Assembly (NCBI GenBank): GCA_937898675.1
Contig: CALEJB010000046.1
Span: 1 to 32,089 of the forward strand
Source of the DNA: an uncultured Prevotellaceae bacterium
GTDB lineage: Bacteria > Bacteroidota > Bacteroidia > Bacteroidales > Muribaculaceae
DNA length: 32,089 nucleotides
Direction: 5' to 3'
Shown here: in pieces, positions 10,001 through 16,150 of the stretch
How the letters are laid out: each line of letters starts with the position of its first letter
Position numbering within the stretch: position 1 is the stretch's first letter
Notes under the pieces: generated by a model
The model's input: only the letters and a program-made list of their open reading frames with translations
What the model was told of the DNA's origin: nothing
Database searches by the model: none
Translations under genes and position numbers: made by a program

Positions 10001-10955
10001 CGCCAAGCGCGATGCCGAAGCCAAGGCTCTTGAAGAGGCCGAGGCCGCAGCCGAGCAAGAGCGACTTGATGCCGAGAAGAAGCGCCAGCAAGAGGAGGAA
10101 CAGGCCCGCCAGCAGGACGAAGAGCGCAAGCAGATCAAGGCGAGCGATTACCGCAGCGGCTCTAATGCGGCGCAGCAGACGACCACCAAGCTCACCAAGG
10201 AGCAGGAGCGCGCCGAGGAGGCTCATCTGAAGCAACTTGAGCGCGAGGCCAAGCAGCGTGAGAAGGAAGAGGCTAAGCGACAAAAGGAGATTAACGACAG
10301 CATCAAGGCCGAGCAGAAGCATCAGCGCAAAATGGACCGCATCGCCGAGATTGCCGAACAAGACTCCATCGAGCAGGCCGAACGCGAGAAGGAGAAAGAG
10401 CGCGACTTTATCTACAAGTGGCGTGAAGACTCGGCTAAGCAGGCTTGGAAAGATGCCCAGCAGGCCAAGAAGGACGCCAAGAAAGAGAAGGAAGAAGCAC
10501 GCAAGGCCAAGGCTAAAGAGCGCAAGGAACTCGCCAAGCAGCGTGAACGTGAACGCAAGGAGAAGGCCAAGGAGCGCGAACGCGAGCGCAAGGCACGCGA
10601 GAAGGAGCGCAAGGAGCAGGCCAAGGCCCGTGAACAGGAGCGCAAACAGCGCGCCAAGGAACGCGAGCAGGAACGCAAAGACAAGGCTAAGGAGCGAGAA
10701 CAAGAGCGCAGGGACAAGGCCGACCAGCGCAAACAGGAGCAGGATGCCGCCAAACAGGCCGCAAAGGACAAGGCCGACCAGCGCAAGCAGGAGCAGGCTG
10801 CCGCCAAACAGGCCGCAAAGCAGGCTGCCAACGGCGGTAAAAACGGTACTACCCGCCGACAGAACGCTACCGGCGCCGACGACGACGGCAAGGCCCCAAG
10901 CAACGGTAAGGCCCCGGGCAACGGCAAGGCTCCCGGCGACGGCAAGGCACCTTGA
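7062..10955 (+). CDS. PorW/SprE-like TPR lipoprotein with a very long charged C-terminal tail
   Basis: A 1297-residue predicted outer-membrane lipoprotein. The N-terminus MSKTGRYIPLAIIAMVVVLA leads to a lipobox ending in Cys-22. The segment FTTKYNVYYHGKTNYDE (37-53) is typical of PorW/SprE, components tied to type IX secretion and gliding. TPR-like repeats run about 135-400 (for example YYAIGNLYLSHNDTVRAIENY) and again about 610-740 (GLYNMGIILKDKMEDYDAAA). A conserved domain at ~820-930 starts at PQLFVLLYPKDSVSTNMLL. Residues ~940-1297 are almost all Lys, Glu, Arg, Gln and Ala, predicted coiled coil or single helix, and end in GKAP repeats. The start is TTG at 7062, chosen because it supplies the basic n-region; the next ATG (7104) would remove most of the signal peptide. 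AAGGAG at 7039-7044 is rather far upstream. PorX follows, supporting the assignment. Confidence 0.85.
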   Translation: MSKTGRYIPLAIIAMVVVLAACSNKTNTARSRFWQSFTTKYNVYYHGKTNYDEQLQAMMDAYEDDYSQRLFMHPAEARSNPKAPQPTGSFDRTIEKMEKAIATHSIKKKPKRKGGKDAKTREWMSREEYNPFLHNAWYMLAKAQYMKGDFLDAAATFRYIARHFTWKNDLVQECQVREALCYCAMGWPTDADNVLTHVHLEEITNRRVRALANAAFADYYIKAQDSEHAVPYLAEAVKGFKGNEKVRMNFLLGQLYEEMGDKHNAYLAYKQAGGNSGSNYRTKFNARIKQSAVYEGANIASEVKALKRMTRYDRNKDYLDQIYYAIGNLYLSHNDTVRAIENYKLAAEKSTRNGVDKAISQLTLGGLYFDQRQYDDAQPCYSEAIPLVNEDYPNYKMLKKRSDVLDELAVYSQNVTLQDSLLKLSKMTPEEQKAVIAKIIEELKKKEKEEAENAAREEYMQQQNARGNQNGNNPNAPSTYTMNTDNSWYFYNTATKNAGKTQFQQQWGNRKLEDNWRRRNKTTFSFGDESSAAADSALLASVGDNIIISENGDTLMVNADGDTVKVDMQALKRAEDPHFEEYYLKQIPKTEEEIQSSNEIIQEGLYNMGIILKDKMEDYDAAAYEFNELLTRYPDNTYRLDVYYNMYMMYMRNGQAADADPYRDSILTAFPDSKYGQAMKDPNYLDNLKNMTRDQEDMYEAAYAAYLANNHNAVHEAYAEMMRKYPLSKIMPKFMFIDALSYLTQKNQDKFKEVLKDMLQRYPETDITPTASEIVKQLNQGRRLEGGGSNVRGMLWSTRLGNDTTGSAGSGKELTPFKDDNDAPQLFVLLYPKDSVSTNMLLYEVARHNFNTFKVKDYDIEEMKFGTLGLLVVKGMDNFKEAANYRTAFEQDKQMNIPALVHYVIISADNFNLMQNEGRSFEDYFDYLNKKNDKEHSDLEFKELEEAAAKAQADADALAAQERERARIEAEKMEREAAELAKRDAEAKALEEAEAAAEQERLDAEKKRQQEEEQARQQDEERKQIKASDYRSGSNAAQQTTTKLTKEQERAEEAHLKQLEREAKQREKEEAKRQKEINDSIKAEQKHQRKMDRIAEIAEQDSIEQAEREKEKERDFIYKWREDSAKQAWKDAQQAKKDAKKEKEEARKAKAKERKELAKQRERERKEKAKERERERKAREKERKEQAKAREQERKQRAKEREQERKDKAKEREQERRDKADQRKQEQDAAKQAAKDKADQRKQEQAAAKQAAKQAANGGKNGTTRRQNATGADDDGKAPSNGKAPGNGKAPGDGKAP
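10713..10820. repeat. 54-bp tandem duplication in the PorW-like tail
   Basis: Two adjacent 54-bp units, 10713-10766 and 10767-10820, differ at two bases and encode DKADQRKQEQDAAKQAAK and DKADQRKQEQAAAKQAAK. They sit in the charged tail and look like a recent in-frame duplication. Confidence 0.92.
10887..10952. repeat. 18-bp repeats encoding GKAPxx at the C-terminus
   Basis: Three 18-bp units plus a partial fourth encode GKAPSN, GKAPGN, GKAPGD and GKAP just before the stop codon. The final residues are therefore a short glycine/proline-rich tandem repeat. Confidence 0.85.
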
Positions 10956-11029
10956 TGCCGCAGTCTCCTCTTTTTCTGCCGCCCCCGAACAATCGATATA
11001 CAAACCAAACGATATAGAAACAGACCAGT

Positions 11030-12574
11030 ATGAGCAAAGAAAGAATCCTGTGGGCCGACGATGAGATTGACCTGTTGAAACCGCATATCCTGTTCCTCCA
11101 GAACAAAGGCTACGAGGTGGAAACTGTCACCAACGGCCGCGACGCCATCGACCTGCTTTCCAACACCAACTTCAACCTCATCATCCTTGACGAGAATATG
11201 CCTGGCATCAGCGGGCTTGAAGCGCTGCAACGCATCAAAATCTTGCAGCCCAACGTTCCTGTCATCATGATTACCAAGAGCGAGGAAGAGAATATCATGA
11301 ACCAGGCCATCGGCAGCGAGATTGCCGACTATCTCATCAAGCCGGTCAACCCGATGCAGATACTGCTGTCCATCAAGAAGAATCTGCACAGCGACGCACT
11401 GGTTACCGAGAAGGTCACCGGCGACTACCAGCAGGAGTTTGCCCGCATCAGCATGATGATCAATTCGGCTCAGTCCATCGACGACTGGTATGAAGTTTAC
11501 AACACCATCGTGCGCTGGGAACTCACTCTGTCCAATGCCGACACCAAGATGGACGAGATGCTCTCGATGCAGAAGGCCGATGCCAACAGCGCTTTTGCCA
11601 AGTTTGTCAAGCGCAACTACGAGTCCTGGCTGACGCAGCCCGAGCACCCGCTGCGCAGCAACGAGTTGTTCAAGACCAAGATAATGCCATTGCTGGACAA
11701 TGGCGAGAAGGTGTGCTTTGTCGTTATTGACAACTTCCGCCTGGACCAGTGGCGTGTCATCAGCCCCCTGCTGGCCGACTATTTCAATGTCGAGAGCGAG
11801 GAGCTGTACACGACCATCCTGCCCACTGCCACACAGTATGCGCGCAACGCCATTTTCTCTGGACTGATGCCCATCGACATCGAGCGCCTGTTCCCCGACC
11901 TGTGGGTGGACGAGGACAGCGAGGAGGGCAAGAATCTCAACGAGGCGCCCCTGGTGCAGACCTTGCTCGACCGCTATCGCCGCAAGGTGCATTTCACTTA
12001 CAACAAGATGAACGACAGTGCCGCCGGCGAGAAACTGATGCAGAACTTTGGCATGCTCAAGAATTTTGAACTCAATGTAATGGTGTTCAATTTTGTGGAT
12101 ATGCTCTCGCACGCCCGCACCGAGTCCAAGATGATTCGAGAACTGGCCAACTCTGATGTGGCCTACCGCTCGCTCACCGAGTCGTGGTTCAAGAATTCCT
12201 ATGCCCTTGAGATTTTCAAACTCATGGCGCAGAACGGCTACAAGGTGGTGCTCACCACCGACCACGGCACTATCAAGGTTGACCGTCCCATCAATGTTGT
12301 GGGCGACAAGAACATCAACACCAACCTGCGCTACAAGGTGGGCAAGAGCCTGACTTACAACAGCAAGCAGGTGTTCGAGATCAAGCAGCCCAAGCGATGC
12401 GGCTTGCCTGCGCCTAATATCTCCAGCACCTACATCTTTGCGATGAACCACGACTTCTTTGTCTATCCCAACAACTACAACCACTATGTTTCCTATTACA
12501 ACGACACGTTCCAGCACGGCGGCATCTCGATGGAAGAGATGCTCGTGCCCATCGTGACGCTGTCTCCGAAATAA
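11030..12574 (+). CDS. porX: PorX-type response regulator with PglZ phosphatase/phosphodiesterase domain
   Basis: A 514-residue protein. Residues 1-120 are a receiver domain: acidic pair D10/D11, phosphoacceptor D54 in IILDENMPG, T82 and K104. After a helical linker, a PglZ domain of the alkaline-phosphatase superfamily spans ~220-514. Its putative metal and catalytic residues appear as VVIDNFRLDQW (D234), LPTATQYARNAIFSG (T266/T268), TTDHGT (D411/H412) and the terminal FQHGGISMEEMLVP (H496). This matches PorX, the response regulator linked to type IX secretion, whose PglZ domain cleaves cyclic oligonucleotides in characterised members. It follows the PorW-like gene by 74 bases, with tsaE just downstream, a pairing I know from other Bacteroidetes. 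No PorY-like kinase is in the window. Confidence 0.93.
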   Translation: MSKERILWADDEIDLLKPHILFLQNKGYEVETVTNGRDAIDLLSNTNFNLIILDENMPGISGLEALQRIKILQPNVPVIMITKSEEENIMNQAIGSEIADYLIKPVNPMQILLSIKKNLHSDALVTEKVTGDYQQEFARISMMINSAQSIDDWYEVYNTIVRWELTLSNADTKMDEMLSMQKADANSAFAKFVKRNYESWLTQPEHPLRSNELFKTKIMPLLDNGEKVCFVVIDNFRLDQWRVISPLLADYFNVESEELYTTILPTATQYARNAIFSGLMPIDIERLFPDLWVDEDSEEGKNLNEAPLVQTLLDRYRRKVHFTYNKMNDSAAGEKLMQNFGMLKNFELNVMVFNFVDMLSHARTESKMIRELANSDVAYRSLTESWFKNSYALEIFKLMAQNGYKVVLTTDHGTIKVDRPINVVGDKNINTNLRYKVGKSLTYNSKQVFEIKQPKRCGLPAPNISSTYIFAMNHDFFVYPNNYNHYVSYYNDTFQHGGISMEEMLVPIVTLSPK

Positions 12575-12607
12575 AACCAAACCATTTTTTTGACATCAAT
12601 ATTTGAT

Positions 12608-13060
12608 ATGCAAGACCCCAAGATTATACAACTCGGCATCCCCAATCTGGATGCCCTTGAGCAGGCTGCCTACAAGTTCATGACCGAGATGGGCGACTAC
12701 ACCGTTTTTGCCTTCTTTGGCGAGATGGGTGCAGGCAAGACTACCTTTATCAATGAATTGTGCCGCCAGTTGGGCGTGGAAAGCGACCCCACCAATTCGC
12801 CCTCGTTTGCCATCATCAACGAGTATCGCAGCGACACCACCGCCGAACTCATCTACCACTTTGACTGCTATCGCCTCGAGAAGGAGGAAGAGGCCGTTGA
12901 CCTGGGCGCCGAGGACTACTTCGACAGCGGCGCGCTTTGCTTTATCGAGTGGCCCGAGCGCATTGCCGACCTGCTGCCCGATGACACCGTCAGGGTGGAC
13001 ATCACGGTGGACGACAACGGCGAGCGCACGCTCAAGATGACCTTCCCCGCCATCGCTTAG
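12608..13060 (+). CDS. tsaE: tRNA threonylcarbamoyladenosine biosynthesis ATPase TsaE
   Basis: A 150-residue ATPase of the TsaB-TsaD-TsaE complex that makes t6A37 on ANN-decoding tRNAs. Walker A is GEMGAGKTT (38-46). DPTNSPSF (60-67), HFDCYRL (84-90) and EWPER (114-118) are family landmarks. The ATG at 12608 is chosen; an in-frame TTG at 12590 would add six residues (MTSIFD) with no family support. The gene is 33 bases after porX and 3 bases before the biotin ligase gene, so the cluster is likely one transcript. Confidence 0.95.
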   Translation: MQDPKIIQLGIPNLDALEQAAYKFMTEMGDYTVFAFFGEMGAGKTTFINELCRQLGVESDPTNSPSFAIINEYRSDTTAELIYHFDCYRLEKEEEAVDLGAEDYFDSGALCFIEWPERIADLLPDDTVRVDITVDDNGERTLKMTFPAIA

Positions 13061-13063
13061 TCC

Positions 13064-13819
13064 ATGCCCCATTACATTAAGGTCAATCGCACCGCGAGCA
13101 CCAATACCTACCTGTCCCGCCTGGCGGCAACCCTGCCTGGCGGCACAGTGATTTATACCCCCAGCCAGACTGGCGGCCGCGGGCAGCAGGGCAACCGTTG
13201 GGAGAGCGAGGACGGCAAGAACCTCACTTTCTCGATGTTGCTCAAGCGCCCTCCGGTTGCGGCGCGCGACCAGTTCTGCCTGAGCGAGGCCGCCGCAATG
13301 GCTGCGGTTGATGCGCTGACGGGCGTTGCGGGTGATGACGGTTTCTCGGTCAAGTGGCCTAATGATGTTTATTGGCATGATAGCAAGATTGGCGGTATCC
13401 TCATCGAACATTCGCTTGACGGCACGGCCATTGCCCACAGCATAGTCGGCATGGGCCTGAATGTGAACCAGCAATGTTTCGTCAGCGGCGCGCCCAACCC
13501 GGTGTCGTTGCTCAACATCACGGGTCGTGAACATGACCTTGACGCATTGATGCGCCAGGTGTGCGCGGGCATTGAGGGCCAAATTGCCGCGCTGGCCGAC
13601 GAGAAGGCGCGCGCCGAACTGCATCGTCGCTACATGGCGGCGCTCTATTGCAACGATGGCGTGCCGCACCCCTTTGAGGATGCGTCGGGCCGGCGTTTCA
13701 TGGCTTCGGTGGCGGGCATCGCTCCCGACGGGACACTGACTTTGCGTCACGAGGACGGCGCCACCCATGATTACCTGTTCAAAGAAGTGAAACACATCAT
13801 CAACCACGTCGCACTATGA
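13064..13819 (+). CDS. birA: Biotin--[acetyl-CoA-carboxylase] ligase, catalytic-only form
   Basis: A 251-residue enzyme that activates biotin with ATP and attaches it to the carrier lysine of biotin-dependent carboxylases. The glycine-rich biotinyl-AMP loop is GGRGQQGN (37-44). The active-site KWPND motif is at 97-101, K108 lies in SKIGGIL, and GMGLNVN is at 129-135. A small C-terminal beta domain follows. It lacks the N-terminal winged helix of E. coli BirA, so it is a ligase without the DNA-binding repressor part. It starts 3 bases after tsaE and overlaps the next gene by 4 bases (ATGA), which suggests translational coupling. Confidence 0.94.
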   Translation: MPHYIKVNRTASTNTYLSRLAATLPGGTVIYTPSQTGGRGQQGNRWESEDGKNLTFSMLLKRPPVAARDQFCLSEAAAMAAVDALTGVAGDDGFSVKWPNDVYWHDSKIGGILIEHSLDGTAIAHSIVGMGLNVNQQCFVSGAPNPVSLLNITGREHDLDALMRQVCAGIEGQIAALADEKARAELHRRYMAALYCNDGVPHPFEDASGRRFMASVAGIAPDGTLTLRHEDGATHDYLFKEVKHIINHVAL

Positions 13820-14367
13820 ATATTGTTGTCTATTGCAGTGCCCAGGATGGCCTGAATGAATGTTACCGGCAGCTCGCTGACCAATTGGGCCGATGGATTG
13901 GCCAAAACGGCCACACGCTGGTCTATGGCGGTGTCAAGGCCGGGCTGATGCACGTTACAGCCCAGGCGGTGCACGACAGTGCCGGCGGTCGTGTGGTGGG
14001 GGTGATTCCGCAGATGTTTGTGCATCGTGCCGACCCCTTGTGCGACGAGTTGCTGACCACCGCAGGATTGGGCGAACGCAAGGAGCGCATGATTGAGATG
14101 GGCGATGTGTTTGTGGTGCTGCCAGGAGGCATCGGCACGCTGGACGAATGGATATCGACGCTGTGTGTCATGGCGGTAGGCGACTCCGATGGCCGTGGCA
14201 TCATTCTTGCAGATACCGAGGAGATGTTTGGCGATACCCTGTCCCAACTGGGCGTACTGCAACGGTCGCCGTTTGCCCGCGGCAAGAATTTGCAGCGCAC
14301 CATTGTGGCCAAGAGCCCCGAGCAGTTGATCAATGAATTGGATAAAATAGCGAACAGATATGAATAA
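13816..14367 (+). CDS. LOG-family nucleoside 5'-monophosphate phosphoribohydrolase
   Basis: A 183-residue Rossmann-like protein of the LOG (lysine decarboxylase-like, TIGR00730) family. The catalytic and phosphate-binding signature is present as RKERM (88-92) followed by PGGIGTLDE (103-111). LVYGGVKAGLM (35-45) is the N-terminal nucleotide-binding loop. Family members hydrolyse nucleotide monophosphates or cytokinin ribotides to base plus ribose 5-phosphate; the old lysine decarboxylase label is wrong for this motif. Its start codon overlaps the birA stop, and its end overlaps the next gene by 8 bases. The physiological substrate here is unknown. Confidence 0.92.
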   Translation: MNIVVYCSAQDGLNECYRQLADQLGRWIGQNGHTLVYGGVKAGLMHVTAQAVHDSAGGRVVGVIPQMFVHRADPLCDELLTTAGLGERKERMIEMGDVFVVLPGGIGTLDEWISTLCVMAVGDSDGRGIILADTEEMFGDTLSQLGVLQRSPFARGKNLQRTIVAKSPEQLINELDKIANRYE

Positions 14368-14914
14368 CAAAGTATATACCCGCACAGGCGACGCAGGCAA
14401 GACATCGCTTGCCAGCGGCCGCCGCGTGGACAAGGACGATGTGCGCGTCGAGGCCTACGGCACTGTGGACGAGTTGAACAGCAATCTGGGAGTGCTGGTT
14501 GCGAGCAGCAGACTCGATGACCCTGACGTCATCGCACTGCTGCGCAAAGCCCAGAACAAGTTGTTCAACATTGGTGCTTATCTTGCCGATGACCGCGATG
14601 GTGCCGCCCTCTATGGTGTCACAAGTGAGGATGTGGCTGAATTGGAGCGCATGATGGATGCCATGAACGAGGAACTGCCTCCCTTGCAGGGATTTATCCT
14701 GCCTGGAGGTTCCCGTCTGTCGGCGCTGGCCGACCGCTGCCGCACGGTTACACGCCGCGCCGAGCGACGCGTGGTGACGTTGGCGCGGACGGCTGCCGTT
14801 GAAACGCTCGTGCTTGAATATCTCAACAGGTTGAGCGATTTCTTCTTTGTTTTTGCAAGATTTAACAATATTCAAAACCAGACCGAGGAAATTTATTGGG
14901 ATAAAGAGGCATAG
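14360..14914 (+). CDS. PduO-type ATP:cob(I)alamin adenosyltransferase
   Basis: A 184-residue enzyme that transfers the adenosyl group of ATP to cob(I)alamin, giving coenzyme B12. Family motifs are YTRTGDAGKTSL (6-17) and RVEAYGTVDELNSNLG (29-44), which bind ATP. FILPGGS (112-118), CRTVTRRAER (127-136) and YLNRLSDFFFVFAR (154-167) follow. It is the last gene of the close-packed cluster and overlaps the LOG gene by 8 bases. No cobalamin riboswitch lies upstream, so expression here is tied to the operon and not directly to B12. A promoter for the next gene begins immediately after its stop. Confidence 0.94.
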   Translation: MNNKVYTRTGDAGKTSLASGRRVDKDDVRVEAYGTVDELNSNLGVLVASSRLDDPDVIALLRKAQNKLFNIGAYLADDRDGAALYGVTSEDVAELERMMDAMNEELPPLQGFILPGGSRLSALADRCRTVTRRAERRVVTLARTAAVETLVLEYLNRLSDFFFVFARFNNIQNQTEEIYWDKEA

Positions 14915-14930
14915 ATTTGAAAATTTATGT

Positions 14931-14938
14931 TACTTTTG
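14931..14938 (+). promoter_or_regulatory. Promoter of the DUF2795 gene
   Basis: TACTTTTG is an exact TAnnTTTG -7 box followed by CA, 17 bases after the adenosyltransferase stop and 43 bases before the next ATG. The -33 element is not clear: a TTTG at 14916 is too close. Transcription would start near 14944. Confidence 0.65.
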
Positions 14939-14981
14939 CACAATTTTTAGACTAAGGACATTTCATAAAAATAAGAAAAAT

Positions 14982-15206
14982 ATGTATTGGACACTTGAAT
15001 TGGCAACCAAACTGGAAGATGCACCCTGGCCTGCAACCAAGGCCGAGCTCATTGACTATGCTGTGCGCAGCGGCGCGCCGCTCGAGGTGATTGAGAATCT
15101 GCAGGAGATAGAGGACGAGGGCGATACCTATGAGTCTATCGAGGATATTTGGCCCGATTATCCCACTAACGACGATGATTTCTTCTTTGACCCCGACGAG
15201 TATTAG
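14982..15206 (+). CDS. DUF2795-like small acidic protein
   Basis: A 74-residue protein starting MYWTLELATKLEDAPWPATK and containing IDYAVRSGAPLEVIENLQEIED. Its C-terminus is strongly acidic (DYPTNDDDFFFDPDEY). This is the small DUF2795 protein that is nearly invariant across Bacteroidales; its function is not known to me. The ATG at 14982 is chosen because conserved family similarity begins there and the promoter -7 box lies just upstream; an open frame extends further 5' but crosses the promoter. It is a single-gene unit ended by a clear intrinsic terminator. Confidence 0.92.
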   Translation: MYWTLELATKLEDAPWPATKAELIDYAVRSGAPLEVIENLQEIEDEGDTYESIEDIWPDYPTNDDDFFFDPDEY

Positions 15207-15238
15207 CCTTGTGGCGACAATTGAGAGATAATAGATGC

Positions 15239-15283
15239 CGACAGTCTGGCGGAGACATGACACCGCCGGGCTGTCGTTTTTTT
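15239..15283 (+). terminator. Intrinsic terminator after the DUF2795 gene
   Basis: CGACAG (15239-15244) pairs with CTGTCG (15271-15276), and GGCGG (15248-15252) with CCGCC (15263-15267), separated by a symmetric 3-nt internal loop. Seven Ts (15277-15283) follow. This is a strong plus-strand terminator. Confidence 0.92.
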
Positions 15284-15329
15284 ATGCCTGACGATTTGGC
15301 AGGCAATGTCGGCACGGTTATTGCACTGT

Positions 15330-15360
15330 TTTGTATATAGCGCATTTTGCGTTACCTTTG
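15330..15360 (+). promoter_or_regulatory. Consensus promoter of the zinc-ribbon gene
   Basis: TTTG (15330-15333), a 19-bp spacer and TACCTTTG (15353-15360) match the Bacteroidetes housekeeping promoter at both elements. Transcription would start near 15366, about 23 bases before the ATG at 15389, which rules out the upstream in-frame ATG at 15347. Confidence 0.88.
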
Positions 15361-15388
15361 CAAAAGAATAATAATACGCATAACGATT

Positions 15389-16084
15389 ATGATATACACC
15401 TGTCCCAAGTGTGGCAAGAAGATGGACCTGAGCACCGAGATGCTCATCGACAGTGGCTATAAGGTCGTGTGTCCGCAGTGCTTGAGCGAGTTGATGATTG
15501 TGGGCGACTATGCTTATGTTCCCCACGATTCACTGGACCTTGACACCAGTGTTGAGCCGTCGCACACTGTCACCTGCCCCCATTGCGGGCAAGAGGCAAA
15601 TAGCAATGCCCACTTTTGCCCCAACTGCGGCAGCAGTTTCGACGCATCGCCTGTGCCCCCCGTGCCGCGGCAAACGGCCATTGACGTCGCCCCCGAGGAA
15701 GTCGAAGTCCTGCCGCCGCCCATTCCCGATGTGGACCCGCTCTACAACGATGCGCTGCAGTTCTTGGCGACTTGTGCTTCCATCACTCCCATGATGCTGC
15801 GTGACCGCTTCCACATCAGCGATGAGCGCGCGGCCGAACTTATCCGCCAGCTTGAGGCAGGCGGCGCCGTCGGCCCCTATAACAATGGCGGTCCGCGACA
15901 GATTTTGATACCTCACAGCGGCGCCTATTGGGGAACCTCCCGCCCGGTAACTGGACCGACAATGCAGGCCGGCGACAATCAACAGCCCCGGCAACCGCAA
16001 CGCCGCAGTGGTTTCAACAACTGCTTTACATGGTTTATCCTCATCATGTTCCTGACGATGATGATGAGGGCCTGTGCCGGATGA
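15389..16084 (+). CDS. Double zinc-ribbon protein with FtsK-gamma-like winged helix and C-terminal membrane anchor
   Basis: A 231-residue protein of unusual layout. Two zinc ribbons occur: C5/C8/C28/C31 (CPKC...CPQC) and C63/C66/C77/C80 (CPHC...CPNC). After a proline-rich linker, residues ~114-174 (starting DPLYNDALQFL and including MLRDRFHISDERAAELIRQLE and GGAVGP) resemble the gamma domain of FtsK/SpoIIIE, the winged helix that reads chromosome polarity sequences. After a Gln/Pro/Arg linker a single hydrophobic segment (212-226, CFTWFILIMFLTMMM) lies almost at the C-terminus, suggesting a tail anchor. No ATPase motor is present. The start is fixed by the promoter upstream. Its function is unknown; DNA binding at the membrane is inferred. 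It converges on the GYF gene. Confidence 0.85.
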   Translation: MIYTCPKCGKKMDLSTEMLIDSGYKVVCPQCLSELMIVGDYAYVPHDSLDLDTSVEPSHTVTCPHCGQEANSNAHFCPNCGSSFDASPVPPVPRQTAIDVAPEEVEVLPPPIPDVDPLYNDALQFLATCASITPMMLRDRFHISDERAAELIRQLEAGGAVGPYNNGGPRQILIPHSGAYWGTSRPVTGPTMQAGDNQQPRQPQRRSGFNNCFTWFILIMFLTMMMRACAG

Positions 16085-16100
16085 TGGGCGCAAAACCCAA

Positions 16101-16143
16101 CAATGCCTGGATGTCATGATATTTTTTTGACATCCAGGCATTG
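16101..16143. terminator. Perfect 16-bp inverted repeat between convergent genes
   Basis: CAATGCCTGGATGTCA (16101-16116) is exactly complementary to TGACATCCAGGCATTG (16128-16143), with an 11-nt loop. It lies between the zinc-ribbon gene and the GYF gene, which converge, and probably terminates both. Flanking T-runs are weak; a run of seven Ts lies in the loop and start of the second arm. Confidence 0.75.
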
Positions 16144-16150
16144 TCTTATG

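Noticed and set aside
7167..11003. A 1278-codon open frame on the minus strand opposite the PorW-like gene
   Set aside because: It is leucine/valine/histidine-rich and low in complexity, lacks any domain, and mirrors a strongly biased GC-rich coding strand whose reverse frame rarely produces stops. The plus-strand protein has a lipobox, TPRs and conserved neighbours.
14000..14400. A cobalamin riboswitch for the adenosyltransferase
   Set aside because: The gene overlaps the preceding coding region and no B12-box-like sequence is visible.
14847..14981. A 45-codon N-terminal extension of the DUF2795 gene
   Set aside because: It overlaps the end of the adenosyltransferase gene and crosses a strong -7 box; family similarity begins at 14982.
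15347..15388. An upstream start for the zinc-ribbon protein
   Set aside because: The promoter -7 box at 15353-15360 lies inside this extension, so it would not be in the mRNA.
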